Shown here: positions 35,337 through 46,740 of the stretch, one piece after another
Position numbering within the stretch: the stretch's first letter is position 1
Layout: the number at the start of each line of letters is the position of its first letter
NCBI GenBank assembly: GCA_963930655.1
Contig: OZ005609.1
Span: 15,635,001 to 15,699,000, forward strand
Length of the DNA stretch: 64,000 bases
DNA from: Myrica gale
Lineage: Eukaryota > Streptophyta > Magnoliopsida > Fagales > Myricaceae
Direction: 5' to 3'
Notes under the pieces: model-generated
The model's input: only the letters and a program-made list of their open reading frames with translations
Database searches by the model: none
What the model was told of the DNA's origin: nothing
Made by a program: the position numbers and the translations under genes

Positions 35337-35352
35337 TTCTTCTTCCTATCTT

Positions 35353-36345
35353 GGTCTAAAATAATATTAAGTTTTTTGGCTAGACCCCATTCGACCTGCA
35401 TGATATTGTTCTAGGCCACTGTACGTTGTCTGTTTGTAACCACTTGTGAGCGGACTATGAGGAACTAGAAGCAAATCCAGGCCATCATTGGGCTAATGGA
35501 TCACAAATTCTCACATTCGCGCGTTTCTTTGAATTTTGGACCATTTTATAGGCCGCTAGCTGTTTCTGACAAATTTACTCCGAGAGTGAACAAGTTGTTT
35601 TTACATCGGAGTCCCAACTTAATTATATGGGTTTCGTTAGGTGAGGGAAGAAAACTCCTCAGAAATTGAGCATATAGCAATGGAAGTCGTCGATGTAGCT
35701 AGTGCTTGCCACTTGTGACTTCAAGTAATTAACTGCATGTGAGTGAGAATATTGACATTAATTATATAAAATAAACTTTGAGAATTTGGATCAAATGGGC
35801 TGATCAGATATATACCCAATTAATTTCAACATCACGACAGTTGGTGGGGGTGGAAAAAGAGAATATATCACCAAAACTTTCAATGTTTTCAATGGAAAAG
35901 TACTATTTATCTTCAAAATTATGTGCTATACATCTGTACCTCCATTGATGATCACTTTTAGCAGTGAAAAAGAAAAAACAAATGGAGGATCATGACAGCT
36001 TGTCCATCCTTGTTAAAACCTAAGATCTTTCTTAATTATTTCTTCCTCCTTGTGTAAGAACTAATAGTTTCAATTAATACAGGAGGTCCTCCAGTCTAAT
36101 TTACTCCACAGAAGTGCACAGAGGATGTTCTTCAATGTTTTAGGCAAATAGGAACTCTCCAAGAAGTCTATTAATTGTCTCTCTATCAATGGAATTATCT
36201 CATCATCCATAATATATATGTACATATATAACGAATTAGTGTGGTATATATATCCATATCATAACATATGAGTAAGTAAGAATTACCTTTCATATTGAGA
36301 CCAAAACTCACAGGGAAGAAAATAAATGTATGAAATGTTAATGTT
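35353..36345. other. intergenic, no recognisable gene
   Basis: AT-rich DNA without a convincing open frame, inverted repeat or RNA gene. Confidence 0.4.
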
Positions 36346-36349
36346 ATTG

Positions 36350-37375
36350 ACAAATTCCGTTTCAAATTTGAGTTGTAATATTTGAATTATTTAGATAATA
36401 GTTTGTTTAAGTGTTCAACATGTCTCCTAAGAAGATTAAGATTGAAAAACGTTTGAATTACGAAGATTAGAATTGTAAAGCTTTTGAATCATGAAGATAA
36501 GGATGAAGGGCATTCGAATTTTGAAAGAGGAGTTCAAATTCTGGAATAGGATCTTCGCCCAAGCTTCGCCTGATCTTGGCTCGAGCGAAATTGGTATTTT
36601 TCTTCAGTGTGTTTTGCCTTATTTTCGCTTTAGCTTGGCTCGAGTGAAAATCCTTGTTTTCAAATTTTCTTATCTTTTTCTATTTAAACCGTGAGACATT
36701 CGTCTAAGATGCTTACCCAAGTTATTTCCTTCATTCCTTGGCGTGCTTACCCAAGTTATTTCCTTCATTCCTTGGCGTCTTATGCTTAAGAGAAATATTC
36801 TTTGAGACCGTTGCACCTAAAATGTTTATATTTTTTTCTCTCCTACATCAATCACCTGAATCACCATTGAAACCAACCTCCTGTGAGAAGCCTTCAGAGA
36901 GCTTAAGGAGATTCGGAGCCGGAGTTACCGGTGTTGAAGAGATTTACAAGAAGAACCTCAAAAGGCTGAGAGTTAACCGCAATGGAGCGAGTCTAGGTTT
37001 CGGATTACCTAGATTATTACTTCGGGGTTGCCAGAGTCAAGCAACTGGATGTTGCTCGTGTCTGAGTCACCGTTGTAAGGTTTATCTTCTAGTGATTTTT
37101 TGGTGGCTGCTAGCCCGGAGTGGTTTTTTCATTTGATAAGGTTTTCCACTTCGTCGTCAAATCTAGTGTCTTGGTGTGTGATTGATTTATTATTTCTGAT
37201 TGATATCTTTCTTTGATATTTGTTTTATTATTCCGCTGCATATTTATTGATTGTTCAATACTTTTCAGTTCTAGATGAGAGACTATTTTAGGACTTGTTC
37301 TAAATTTGTCTATTCATAGAAAAAGAAAGTATCAATATATATTCACCCCCTTTAAGTGTTCTTTAGGGTCTAAAC
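36350..37375 (+). mobile_element. possible solo end repeat of a copia-type element
   Basis: It has a TATA-like CTATTTAAACC (36690), the phrase TTATTCCGCTGCATATTTA (37229) and CATATATTCACCCCCTTTAAG-like text near its end. These features are shared in kind with the end repeats of the two other copia-type elements of this window. No coding part and no clear target duplication are seen, so both limits are guesses. Confidence 0.4.
36711..36778 (+). repeat. perfect 34-bp tandem duplication
   Basis: GCTTACCCAAGTTATTTCCT plus 14 more bases occurs twice without a mismatch (36711-36744, 36745-36778). Its exactness suggests a recent event. Confidence 0.95.
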
Positions 37376-37637
37376 AAATTTTTCATGAAAGAATAAAAAA
37401 ATTCAGTATTTACAGACAAAAGTAAATCGGTTATTGAGTAAAAATAATTTCCAAAGCATGAAGTTCATGAGACTTGAACAGTTTGAAGTCTAAAGAAATT
37501 ATAATCCTAGATGCCATTCCTTCTCACTCCCTTAAGGAGGACTAGAATTAGGAAGGAAGAAAGACCGACAAAGACTGGCCAGCACAACTTCCCCCCAATG
37601 GGACATGTACGCAACCCTGCACTACATATATATTTAG

Positions 37638-38252
37638 GGAAATTATCATTTTAGTCCTTAGGTTTTACACATTTTGTCATTTTAGTCCTCGAGTTTCATT
37701 TTTTCTGATTTTAGTCCTTGGGTTTACATTTTTTGACAAAATGATTCTTCCGTCAGTCCGCCGTCAGGGAATTTGTCATTTTAGTCCTTAGGTTTTACAC
37801 GCTTTGTCATTTTAGTCCTTTAGTTTCATTTTTTTATTTTAGTCCTTGGGTTTACATTTTTTGACAAAATGGTTCTTCCGTCAGTCTGCCGTCCATATGC
37901 TTAACGGAGCTCTCTGATATACCGGTCGACTGCTACATGAAGCAGTCGACCGTTTCAAATTGCTGACATGTCAGAGAGCTCCGTTAAGCATATGGACGGC
38001 AGACTGACGGAAAGACCATTTTGTCAAAAAATGTAAACTCAAGGACTGAAATCAGAAAAAATGAAACTCAAGGTCTAAAATGAAAAAGCGTGTAAAACCT
38101 AAGGACTAAAATGATAATTTTCCTGACGGGGACTGACGGAAGGACCATTTTGTCAAAAAATGTAAACCCAAAAACTAAAATCAGAAAAAATGAAACTCAA
38201 GGACTAAAATGACAAAGCATGTAAAACCTAAGGACTAAAATGATAATTTTCC
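37638..38252. mobile_element. nested foldback element
   Basis: The left half reads GGAAATTATCATTTTAGTCC and further T-rich text, and the right half is its reverse complement. Each arm holds two copies of a unit of about 130 bp, divided at GGAATTTGTC (37770) on the left and near TTTTCCTGACGG (38119) on the right. The centre is an inverted ATATGCTTAACGGAGCTC around a CGGTCGAC / GTCGACCG core. It is non-coding and could fold over its full length. No clean target duplication is seen. Confidence 0.8.
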
Positions 38253-38418
38253 ACATATTTATACTTTCTTCGTTTCCAAGCAGTACCCTACCTATGAAAC
38301 GAAATTCATTCAACACTAATTGGATTCAACGAAGGATTAATTATGCCATGTGATTCCTTCTATTTGGAAAGTTCCATGTACGTATTGCTTATTTTCTTTG
38401 CTGATGAATTCTCATGAC
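38253..38418. other. spacer between foldback element and MITE
   Basis: Short AT-rich spacer with no feature. Confidence 0.4.
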
Positions 38419-38629
38419 GAGTTCGGTTATTGTGCTAAGCACTACTGTGTTGAGCATGATTAGCGACGACTGAGATTAAAAGTTGAAAATCTAACAGCTG
38501 TAGTTAAACACATCATTTAAAATATTTTAATTGATGTGACACGATTTGGGCCCTTGAATTTAAATATTTGAATATCAGTCGTCGCTCAGCATGCTTAGCA
38601 CAATAGTGATTTTCACAATAACCAGACTC
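38419..38629. mobile_element. MITE copy 1 of a pair
   Basis: Ends GAGTTCGGTTATTGTGCTAA and the inverse of GAGTCTGGTTATTGTG. ATGAC stands on both sides (38414-38418, 38630-38634), a possible 5-bp target duplication. A second inner inverted repeat (GCTAAGCA / TGCTTAGC) lies within. Non-coding. Confidence 0.72.
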
Positions 38630-38665
38630 ATGACATAACATCATGCTACACTTAACCCAAATATC

Positions 38666-38876
38666 GAGTTCGGTTATTTGCTAAGCACTATTATGCTGAG
38701 CGACGACTGAGATTAAAAGCTGGAGATTCGACAGCTGTGGTTAAACACATAATTTAAAACATTCAAAATATTTTAATTGATGTGGTGCGATCTGAACCCT
38801 TAAATTTTAAAGATTTTAATCTCATTCGTTGCTCAGCATGCTCAGCACAATAATGCTTAGCACAATAACCAGACTC
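38666..38876. mobile_element. MITE copy 2 of a pair
   Basis: Same family and same direction as the copy 36 bases upstream, about 85% alike by eye, sharing GACGACTGAGATTAAAAG and AATATTTTAATTGATGTG. Ends are GAGTTCGGTTAT and the inverse GGTTATTGTGCTAAGC. No clear target duplication is seen. Confidence 0.72.
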
Positions 38877-38898
38877 ACCAAACATCAGCTAAAGCAAG

Positions 38899-38916
38899 AT
38901 ATATATATATATATAT
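38899..38916. repeat. (AT)9 microsatellite
   Basis: Uninterrupted AT dinucleotides directly after MITE copy 2. It may vary in length between individuals. Confidence 0.9.
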
Positions 38917-41495
38917 GCCCTCCTTCTTGGTCCTGCGTAGATAACGATATTAGGACCTTGATCACCGCGTTATTTGTTCTAATTAGCCGGCTATGTCTAT
39001 GATAAAATTGAAATTTAAAGAGCACAAATATAAAATAAAAAAGAGCAGTCAAAAAGTTAGTTTGAGGAAATAGAAGATCAGCACCGGATCAAATTAACTC
39101 GAAAAGGGGGGTGGAAGATGAAGAAGGTCTATCGGTTAACTCTTTAAAGATAAGGTACATGTTCCCTTAGAAAGATTAGTGGACGTTCTGGGAATCAAAG
39201 CTACGTTAATGCATCCATTACAAAAGCCACAGTAATATCATGATTCAGTAATCCAGTACTCTACTCCCTTTTTAAGTCAAAAAGAAGAATGCAAAAGCCA
39301 GAGTAGGGTATAGGATTCATGGCATTTTGTTTCTTCCATCAGACAAAAAAGCGAATTGAATTGGTAATGAATCCACTGTCACCGCTGAAGCCAATCCACT
39401 TATGTTGGCTTTAACTATTTTGTGTCTGAGGATAAATAGCAACAACTAGCGTAAGGTTCACTTACCCTCAATTTCACCTAGTTTTAAGTACAAGGCAATC
39501 GAATTGAATAAGAAAATTATGACTCGACTTCCGTTTAGGAAGCCAATCGTCCTGCAGTTCTGTTGCATGCATGCACTCTATAATATCCTCTTTTAGCGTA
39601 TGGTACACTGTAATGACCTCCTAAGGCTCTTGCTTATACTAGCAAGAATAACATCTCTCCCCTCTGATCTCTCTCTTTGACACGCGCGTATACATATATC
39701 AACTATTAATGAATTTCACAAGGGACAAAAAAATTAAATTAACTATACATTAATTAGCATAAATATTTAGTAATTATACCTGAAACATATGGAAGTGAGT
39801 TGCTTTAATATGAAAACCGTAGGGCAGATCATTATAAGTACGTCGCATTTGAAATATGCATCGAGAAATTATCAGTTCCAGTACTGATTTAATTGGTAGG
39901 TATGAATTTCAACTTATTACACATCCTTCCTTTTTTGCATATTTTTTGATAGAATATATGTTGGTACAAGATGCTTTCTTTATCAGTGGAGTAGGTTATA
40001 AGTGCATGCGAGGGGAAATGTTTATTACGTGTGCTAGTATTATTCTGGTGTCAGAACTCATATTCTTCATTTTCTGCTCATTTTACACTTGCATGCTAAA
40101 GTAGGGCACACCTTGTTTTTTCTTCTCTCTCTCAAGGTTGACGAAACCGAAACTTACCCTGCTAAGCACTAGCAAAACTAGGACTCAAGTTTAAGAGATC
40201 AAATTTCTAAGGTGAAATGACAAAAAAAAAATTTCCTACGTAATGTAAAAAATATCTTAGAGTTAAAATATTAAAAATTAAGGACTAAAAATATTGAAAC
40301 ACACGCATAAGCTCTGACCTTTAATCTCCAACAATCACAAAAACCACCTTCCAACATCAACCAACAATCCAATGAATTATTTTCTAAATTTCTAATAGGA
40401 TTTAAGATACAAATTACCTGAATAAGCCATCCACCAAGCAAAATTCGAGCTATTTGTATACAGAAACTTGAAGGTCTCTCTCTAAAAATTTACAGAAAAT
40501 ATAAAGTTCGACTAATTACACCTTTTTCACCAGGTAATCAATGATATACAATGAACTTACACAGAAGAAAACTCGAACAAATTTTAATTTGATACATAGA
40601 AGAGCTGGGTTTTAGATGGTCGGGCGGGCCTAGCCTGCTTGGGGGCAAATACATGTAGAAAAACATAAAAAATAAAATAAAAATGACAGGACTGAGGGGA
40701 CAAGGGGGCAGCCGCCCGGGCTTGCCACCCCTGCGTCTAAGATCACACAATTAGAACAGAAGAAGAGATGACATTGTCGCCCGACCTTCTCTTGATATAT
40801 TCGGGTATTGCATAATCGCTAGTACTCAAAGCTATAGGTAGCTATGTTTTTTGTTAGTCACAACAGCTAATTAATCTCATTCATTCATGAAGGTTCAAAG
40901 ACTTCAGTTACATACTCTAAAGGGTTAGTCAGACTCTTCGTAGAGGCTACGAACCAATGAACGATGGGACTAGACAGTCATACAAACCCAAATGTGCGAG
41001 CTGAAATGACCCATAAAGGGTGTAGTATGAAAGTGTCGGGGGTGAGAGCTTATGCAACGGTCAATCTGTTGCGGTATGGGTGGAGATGAGCACAAGTATT
41101 TTATGCAAAACTTGTCCATGGTGGATGCGTATGCCAGAGACCTCCACAAATGCCGAGATCTATATTTTACCTTCGCTTGATAAATACGCCAAAAGGTGAC
41201 TAGAAGTGAGAGTTTATTTATAACTTCGGTCACCAAAGATTGGAACAAAGGGAGGGAGGTGAGAGGGGCCAAAGCTCCTCCTGCCGCCAGAGAGGAGGGT
41301 TGACGGAGAGAGAAAGTTGGGGATTCTTGAGAGAAGGGAGAGTTTCTATTTAATTCAACTGAAAATAAAAAATAACTAGGAGGATCAGTCCCTGCATGAG
41401 TCCACACTAGGTCCAAAAAGTTCTCAAATACATGAAGGTATCTTCCAGTCAAAAACTGAGAGGCATCTGATGCAGGAGGATCCGATTATGATTTA
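38917..41495. other. intergenic, no recognisable gene
   Basis: Several open frames of 60-160 codons occur, including a 160-codon minus frame at 40970-41452, but none has domain-like text or family resemblance. A GC-rich patch at 40610-40733 ends with an inverted GGGGTGGCAAGC and looks like one end of an old hAT element, but no partner end is found. Confidence 0.4.
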
Positions 41496-41496
41496 G

Positions 41497-41601
41497 GGAT
41501 TACTCAAGAGTGATGCCCAAGTAATGAGATATATAGAAATATATCTTTGATTGCTAAACTTGTGGATTACTCAAGAGTGATGCCCAAGTAATGAGATATA
41601 T
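41497..41601 (+). repeat. 65-bp tandem duplication
   Basis: GATTACTCAAGAGTGATGCC and AAGTAATGAGATATAT occur at 41499 and again at 41564, with diverged tails. Confidence 0.85.
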
Positions 41602-41889
41602 GGTAATATATCTCAACTTAAGGTTTTCTTCTCCTTTTATTGTAATCTTTTCATTTATCTATTACGAGGTGATTTTGGGATCCGATTTGAGCCAAATGTT
41701 TGACAATCTATTTCTTTTGGCATGAATTTATTTTTGGCGTGAATAATTTATTGGAATTATCTATTGGGATTTTGCCAATTTTGGTAAAATTATCTATTGG
41801 AATTTCAGCTATAAAATCCTGGATTGTTGGCTAAGATAAAACATTCTTGGTTTTCATAATTCTCTTAATGTCAAAGAAGTTTTCTCTCT

Positions 41890-42262
41890 ATCTTTGGACG
41901 TTTCTCTTGTATCTTTCATGTAGATTTCTGGTAGAACTAGCATGAGAATAATTTTCTATTTTGCCCGGCAACAACATCCCAACAAAATCAAAATGGTCCA
42001 AGCATAAGCATTGATCATCTATAGCCTCAATCTTGCTATGAATAAAAGCCATTCCTCTCTGGTTAGGAAAAATCTGGAGAGCTTTGATCACCAAAAGATC
42101 ATCACCTTCAAGTTGGATAGATTTGAAACCTCTTCTAATGACTTCCTGGTTCCCAAATGCGCTGCTAGTACCTCACCCTGCAAAGGAAAATTGACTAACT
42201 TTTTACAGATCTCGCCTCTGGCTCCCAAGACCTTCCCTTGAGTGTATCTTGTACTAGAAGTC
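41890..42262 (-). pseudogene. RNase H-like (RVT_3 type) fragment, probably LINE-derived
   Basis: The minus strand reads KKLVNFPLQGEVLAAHLGTR and KSLEEVSNLSNLKVMIF, then in another frame LVIKALQIFPNQRG, SKIEAIDDQCLCLDHFDFVG and HAS. This pattern (EALAARLG, then SLLVIKAL, then a DF.HV.REAN-like end) is that of the plant RNase H-like domain found at the end of LINE proteins and in some host proteins. There is a frame change and a stop within it. No reverse transcriptase is seen nearby, so it is an isolated fragment. Confidence 0.55.
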
Positions 42263-43259
42263 TTGTAGTACAAGACAAAATTGTTCAACCAAAGAAACTT
42301 TTCCTACCGTATGAATTCCATTAAAAACGAAAAGGCGGTTTATATCAGAGATGGTGAACTTTGCCCATTAATCATAAAAGCAAGTTAATTAGTACTGCTA
42401 TTACTCCTAGAGCTAAGAGCCTAGAGGAATCGGCGAACAGACAACGCTAATTAAATGTGGCATTTATTCACTTCTGGAACGTCAAAAAGCCTTTATGTAA
42501 CAATCGTGTCGGATCTTTTTAAGTCCGATGCCAATCTCTCGTAATAACGTGGCGGTTCATGATTGTCACAACCACCTTTCATGTGCTCTCGTTGGGCGAG
42601 TGCATGCCATATTCCTTTTGTATGAATTCTATGCCAAAAAGAAGATAAGGAAAACGAAACTAATTAAAGAAGAAGAAAAAATAATTCATCTTCCGAATAT
42701 CTTGTACTTCTAATGTTCTATGCTGGTGGTGTCCAACTCATTATAACTTCACGTACGTCACTCAGCTAACACTTTTGAACCTTGTTGGTTACAAAGGGCT
42801 CAAGCATGTCGTGGAAGTGGTGGCATGTGCAGGGTTGGCTGCATGCAACTCAGAGCTTAAACTAGCTGGCAGTATATGATGCGGAATTTCAAATGAAAGC
42901 AACTATAACAGAAGAAGAATAGAACTCTAAACAGTAAAGAACAACATCTATTGGCTTAAACCCCCCAGAATTCCACTCTCCTGTTGCAAAATGCCACTTG
43001 GAACTGTCTAATTCAAGATGGCAATGAAATCACATTCCGAAAGACTGCAGTTTACGAAAACGTGAAAGAGAAAACTTCTGACTATGGAGATAAATAATGC
43101 AGGATCTCTTGTCCACCTTGAGAGAATATGCGGATATTTCTGTGGACTTTTACTTCTTTCTCTGTTCATTGGAATCCGACACGAATTGCAGTGCAGTACA
43201 GAATATTTGTTAAATAATAAATATTGAAAAATGATCTTAGCCACTGGGAGTTCTCTGAC
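42263..43259. other. intergenic, no recognisable gene
   Basis: No convincing frame or repeat is seen. It forms the left flank of the large CACTA element; the last three bases before it (AGA, 43260-43262) are its target duplication. Confidence 0.45.
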
Positions 43260-43262
43260 AGA

Positions 43263-43400
43263 CACTACAAGAAATTATATTTTAGGTGACAAAATTTTAG
43301 GTGTCAAACTAAATTTTATCACCTAAAGTAAACTTTTCATGACAAAATATTAATTTTGTCACCCAAAACCATCCAGGAACGCCAACACAGTCGGGACCGA
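43263..43400. repeat. left (A-type) terminal region of the outer CACTA element
   Basis: It matches the A-type end of the inner copy (inverted, 57650-57785) over more than 110 bases at about 80%: CACTACAAGAAAT, then AGGTGACAAAATTTTAGGTG, then CACCTAAAG. Short GGTGAC / GTCACC words alternate in it. Confidence 0.88.
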
Positions 43401-43559
43401 TCATAAACACGTTCGGACGTATTTCTGCTGTGACGACATACACGCATCGCGAATGAGTGACAATAAAAATCGTCACAAAAACAAAATAACGTTCGGACGA
43501 TCAAGAAACCCGTTCGGACTCGCTGCAGGGTGACAAATTTCACATCGTCGTAACTGAGT

Positions 43560-44836
43560 TGTTGGCTTTTGTGCACAATCGAGATTTTGATGATTACAAT
43601 AATGGATGAGTTTACAAAATGGACATCTTCAAAGACAAATACAACTTGACGAAAAGAGTCAAACCTTGAAGAAAGAAGAACAAGAAGATGCAAGGAGCTT
43701 AAAGTGAAGATTCAAGACCTTAGGGTATAATCCTTGTAACTCTTTATTTCAAATTTGACAAGGATTTGAATCACGCACTTGCATATCTTTCAAAACATGC
43801 ATAAACCGTTTTAAGTTTTGTTTGAAAGATTAAAATGTTTTTATAGGTTTAAAAACACCTCAATCAAACCTCTAAACCTTCATATACTTATGGGAAGTAT
43901 GTCTTCCAAATTGGGTGTTTAAAAGTGGTCAAAAACCTTATTTTTAAAAGAACCGGATCATGCTTAAGTTGAGGAGGTCAACCGGTTGTTCAAGCGGTCG
44001 ACCGGTACTTCGACCGCCTCATGTAGTGGTCGACCGGTTGGTTTTGACAAAAGAGTCGTTGAAGCTTCAGACAATATGACCGTTGGGTAACGGTAACTTG
44101 TAGCGGTCGACCGGCTCGTTTTAGCAAAAACTCTCAACGGCTATAAACGGCTAGTTTTCATAAGTGGCCTATAAATACGCCTTCATTTCGTCTAAAATAA
44201 AAACAAAACGACCACATATCATTTCTACTACTTGAGAAATATTTTAAACCTTCCTATTCTATATTTCTCATAGCATTCACACAAAACACACTTTCATATC
44301 CTTGTCTTTGTGTGAATAAAGAGATAAAGCCTTCATTTTCATATCTACTCTATCAAGAGAGTTTTTGTTCTTCCATTTACCTATCCAATAGAGGTGTTTC
44401 CTTTAGTGAGGTTGTTCACTAAAGAAGAAGCTTTGAGAGTGTATATCTCAAGCTTGGTGAGGTTGTGAATGGTGAGCCAGAAAACCACTTTGGTGGGTTT
44501 GAGTGTTGAACCCGGGAGAAAACACTTGTACGGTTCACTAGCACCCGGAAGCTAGTGTGTAAAGCTATTGGAGAATAGTGGAAAACCTCAAGGCTCGGTG
44601 AAGGAGCTTGAGGGGTGGATGTAGGCGGGTTTGCCGAACCACCTAAAAATACTGTATTTGCTTCTCTTATCCCTACTCCTTACTTTAGCATTTATTTACA
44701 GTTCCGCATATTATATATTTGTGCTAAAGTAGTATTTACTTGTAAACACAACTTTGGGGGTTTTAACCGAAAAGTTTAGAAAACCAATTCACCCCCCCCT
44801 CTTGGGTTGCCTTAATCCGAAAACTAGGACTCACAA
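43560..44836 (+). repeat. left end repeat of the gag-only element
   Basis: 1,277 bases, TG...CA bounded. It has three copies of GGTCGACCGG-type palindromes in its first half (43978-44115) and a TATA-like CCTATAAATACGCC near 44170. Confidence 0.93.
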
Positions 44837-44889
44837 TTGGTATCGGAGCTTGGTGCTCATTATACAATATTTAACCATCTTGAGTTAGA

Positions 44890-45926
44890 ATGACAACTTC
44901 AAGCTTCAACAATCAAGTTGAAGGGCTTTCCACACTAATACCACCTCTTTTTGACGAAAATGATTATACATATTGGAAAGCTAGGATGAAGATTTTTATT
45001 CAATCCATTGATTTTGATCTATGGTTATGCATATTAAATGGTCCACATATTCCTACTAATAAAGTTGGAGAATTTGAAAATAAATATGAATATAGTGACC
45101 TGGATAAAAAGAAAATTTCTTTGGATGCTAGAGCAATAAACATTGTTTATTGTGCCTTAGATAAATGTGATTTTAATAGAATATCTTCTTGCACAAATGC
45201 TAAGGAAATTTGGCATACTCTAAGACCACTCACGAAGGGAACAATGCCAACGATGAAAGATCATCTTCCTCCGAAGAAGAAGAAAATGGAGAAATAGCCA
45301 ACAAGTGTTACATGGCATTTGAGGATACCGATGAGGATGATGATGAGGTACACTCTTCCGATGATGAGCATGAAACTTCTTATAGTGAGCTTCAAAATGC
45401 TTTTAATGATCTTTTATGTCAATTCGAACTACTAAGTTCAAAATATACATCATTGAAAAAAAAACTCATTTTGATCTCAAAAGATATTGATTTATTGAAA
45501 AATGAGAAAGATATTCTAAAGCTAGAAAATGACTTGCTCCAACAAAAAGTTTTAGAATTTGAAAATGAAAAGGATGTTTTGAACAACAAAATTATTTCTC
45601 AAAGCAAAATCATAGAGAAGTTTACTCAAGGAAAGAAATCTTTAGATTTGATTCTTGGTAGTCAAAGATGTGTCTTTGACAAATGTGGCTTAGGCTACAA
45701 GCCTTAAATTCACCAAAAATATTTTAAGAATTATTTTGTGAAGGCTAAATCATTTAATGCACCTACTCAAACATGTCATTTTTGCAATAAAGATGGACAT
45801 CTAATTTTTTATTGTGCATTAAAGAAGCTTGGGAGCAAAACTCTCAAGAAGATATGGGTTCCAAAAAGAACCAAAACTAACATTGAAGGACCCAAGAAGG
45901 CTTGGGTACCAAAAATTGTTTCTTGA
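44890..45926 (+). pseudogene. gag region of the gag-only element (UBN2-type with zinc knuckle)
   Basis: The first part (PPLFDENDYTYWKARMKIFI, DARAINIVYCALDKCDFNRI) is the UBN2/copia-type gag. Then come an acidic stretch (DTDEDDDEVHSSDDE), a long coiled coil rich in Lys, Glu and Leu, and a CCHC knuckle (CHFCNKDGHLIFYC). A virus-like particle role is known for the family. The copy is broken and is treated as a fossil. Confidence 0.85.
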
Positions 45927-46740
45927 TTCTCTTGTAGGATGGAGCAACAAATGGTGCTTGAATGAAACTTTCCTATCAAGAAGGCTTGTGACATTTGAGG
46001 ACATATGCTAAAAGGGAAAACCTTTGGTAACATCTAAATCCTAGATTGAGATTATGTTTTTAATTGTTGGTTAATTATCTTCTATAATGATTTCTTGGTT
46101 GTTAAATCTTACAAATGCAAAAAATTTCACCTTTTGACATATTTCTTGCATTTGTCAAAATGAAACATCTCTATAAGCTAACACTTTTACAAAAGTCATG
46201 AACTTTGATAAGTTTTTGTGAGCTTCAACCTTTTTGGTTGAGAATGACATTTATATTGTCATTGGTAGCTAAGAGGTTGGGACAAACCCACTCGGTGGGC
46301 TACTATCGTAATAGCGATAGACTCTTGAGTCCCCGTTAGACATCCTCTATACCATGCCAAAGAGATCGTCTTTTAAAAACCAAAACTTGATCTTTTGGAT
46401 GAAAAATGAAATTTAAAATTATATCCATGCATTCTCTTTTTGATTGACAAAGGGAGAGAATTTTAAAATGTCTACATGCTTGTATTCACTTTGTTTTTAG
46501 AATGCATATTTGGGGAGATGTGTATCCTATCTCTTTTTGATGTGACAAAGGGGGAGAAATGTGCTAATAATTTTGATAACTATATATTCTCCTTTTTAAT
46601 TGGATTATGTTTTTTATTGTATTATTCTTATATGAATCCAAATCACTACAACTAACGCTTTGTCTCCAAGTTTTAAATGTAAGATAGGGGGAGTCATCCC
46701 AAAACTATCACTTTATTGTCATCATAAAAAAGGGGGAGAT

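Noticed and set aside
39856-40104. 82-codon hydrophobic plus frame
   Set aside because: AT-rich DNA readily gives such Phe/Ile/Leu-rich frames. No other evidence of a gene.
40610-40733. GC-rich patch ending with an inverted GGGGTGGCAAGC, like a hAT end
   Set aside because: Only one end is visible and no 8-bp duplicate of CGTCTAAG is found upstream, so an element cannot be delimited.
40970-41452. 160-codon minus-strand open frame
   Set aside because: No domain-like text, no start context or splice support, and composition like the intergenic flank. Probably chance.
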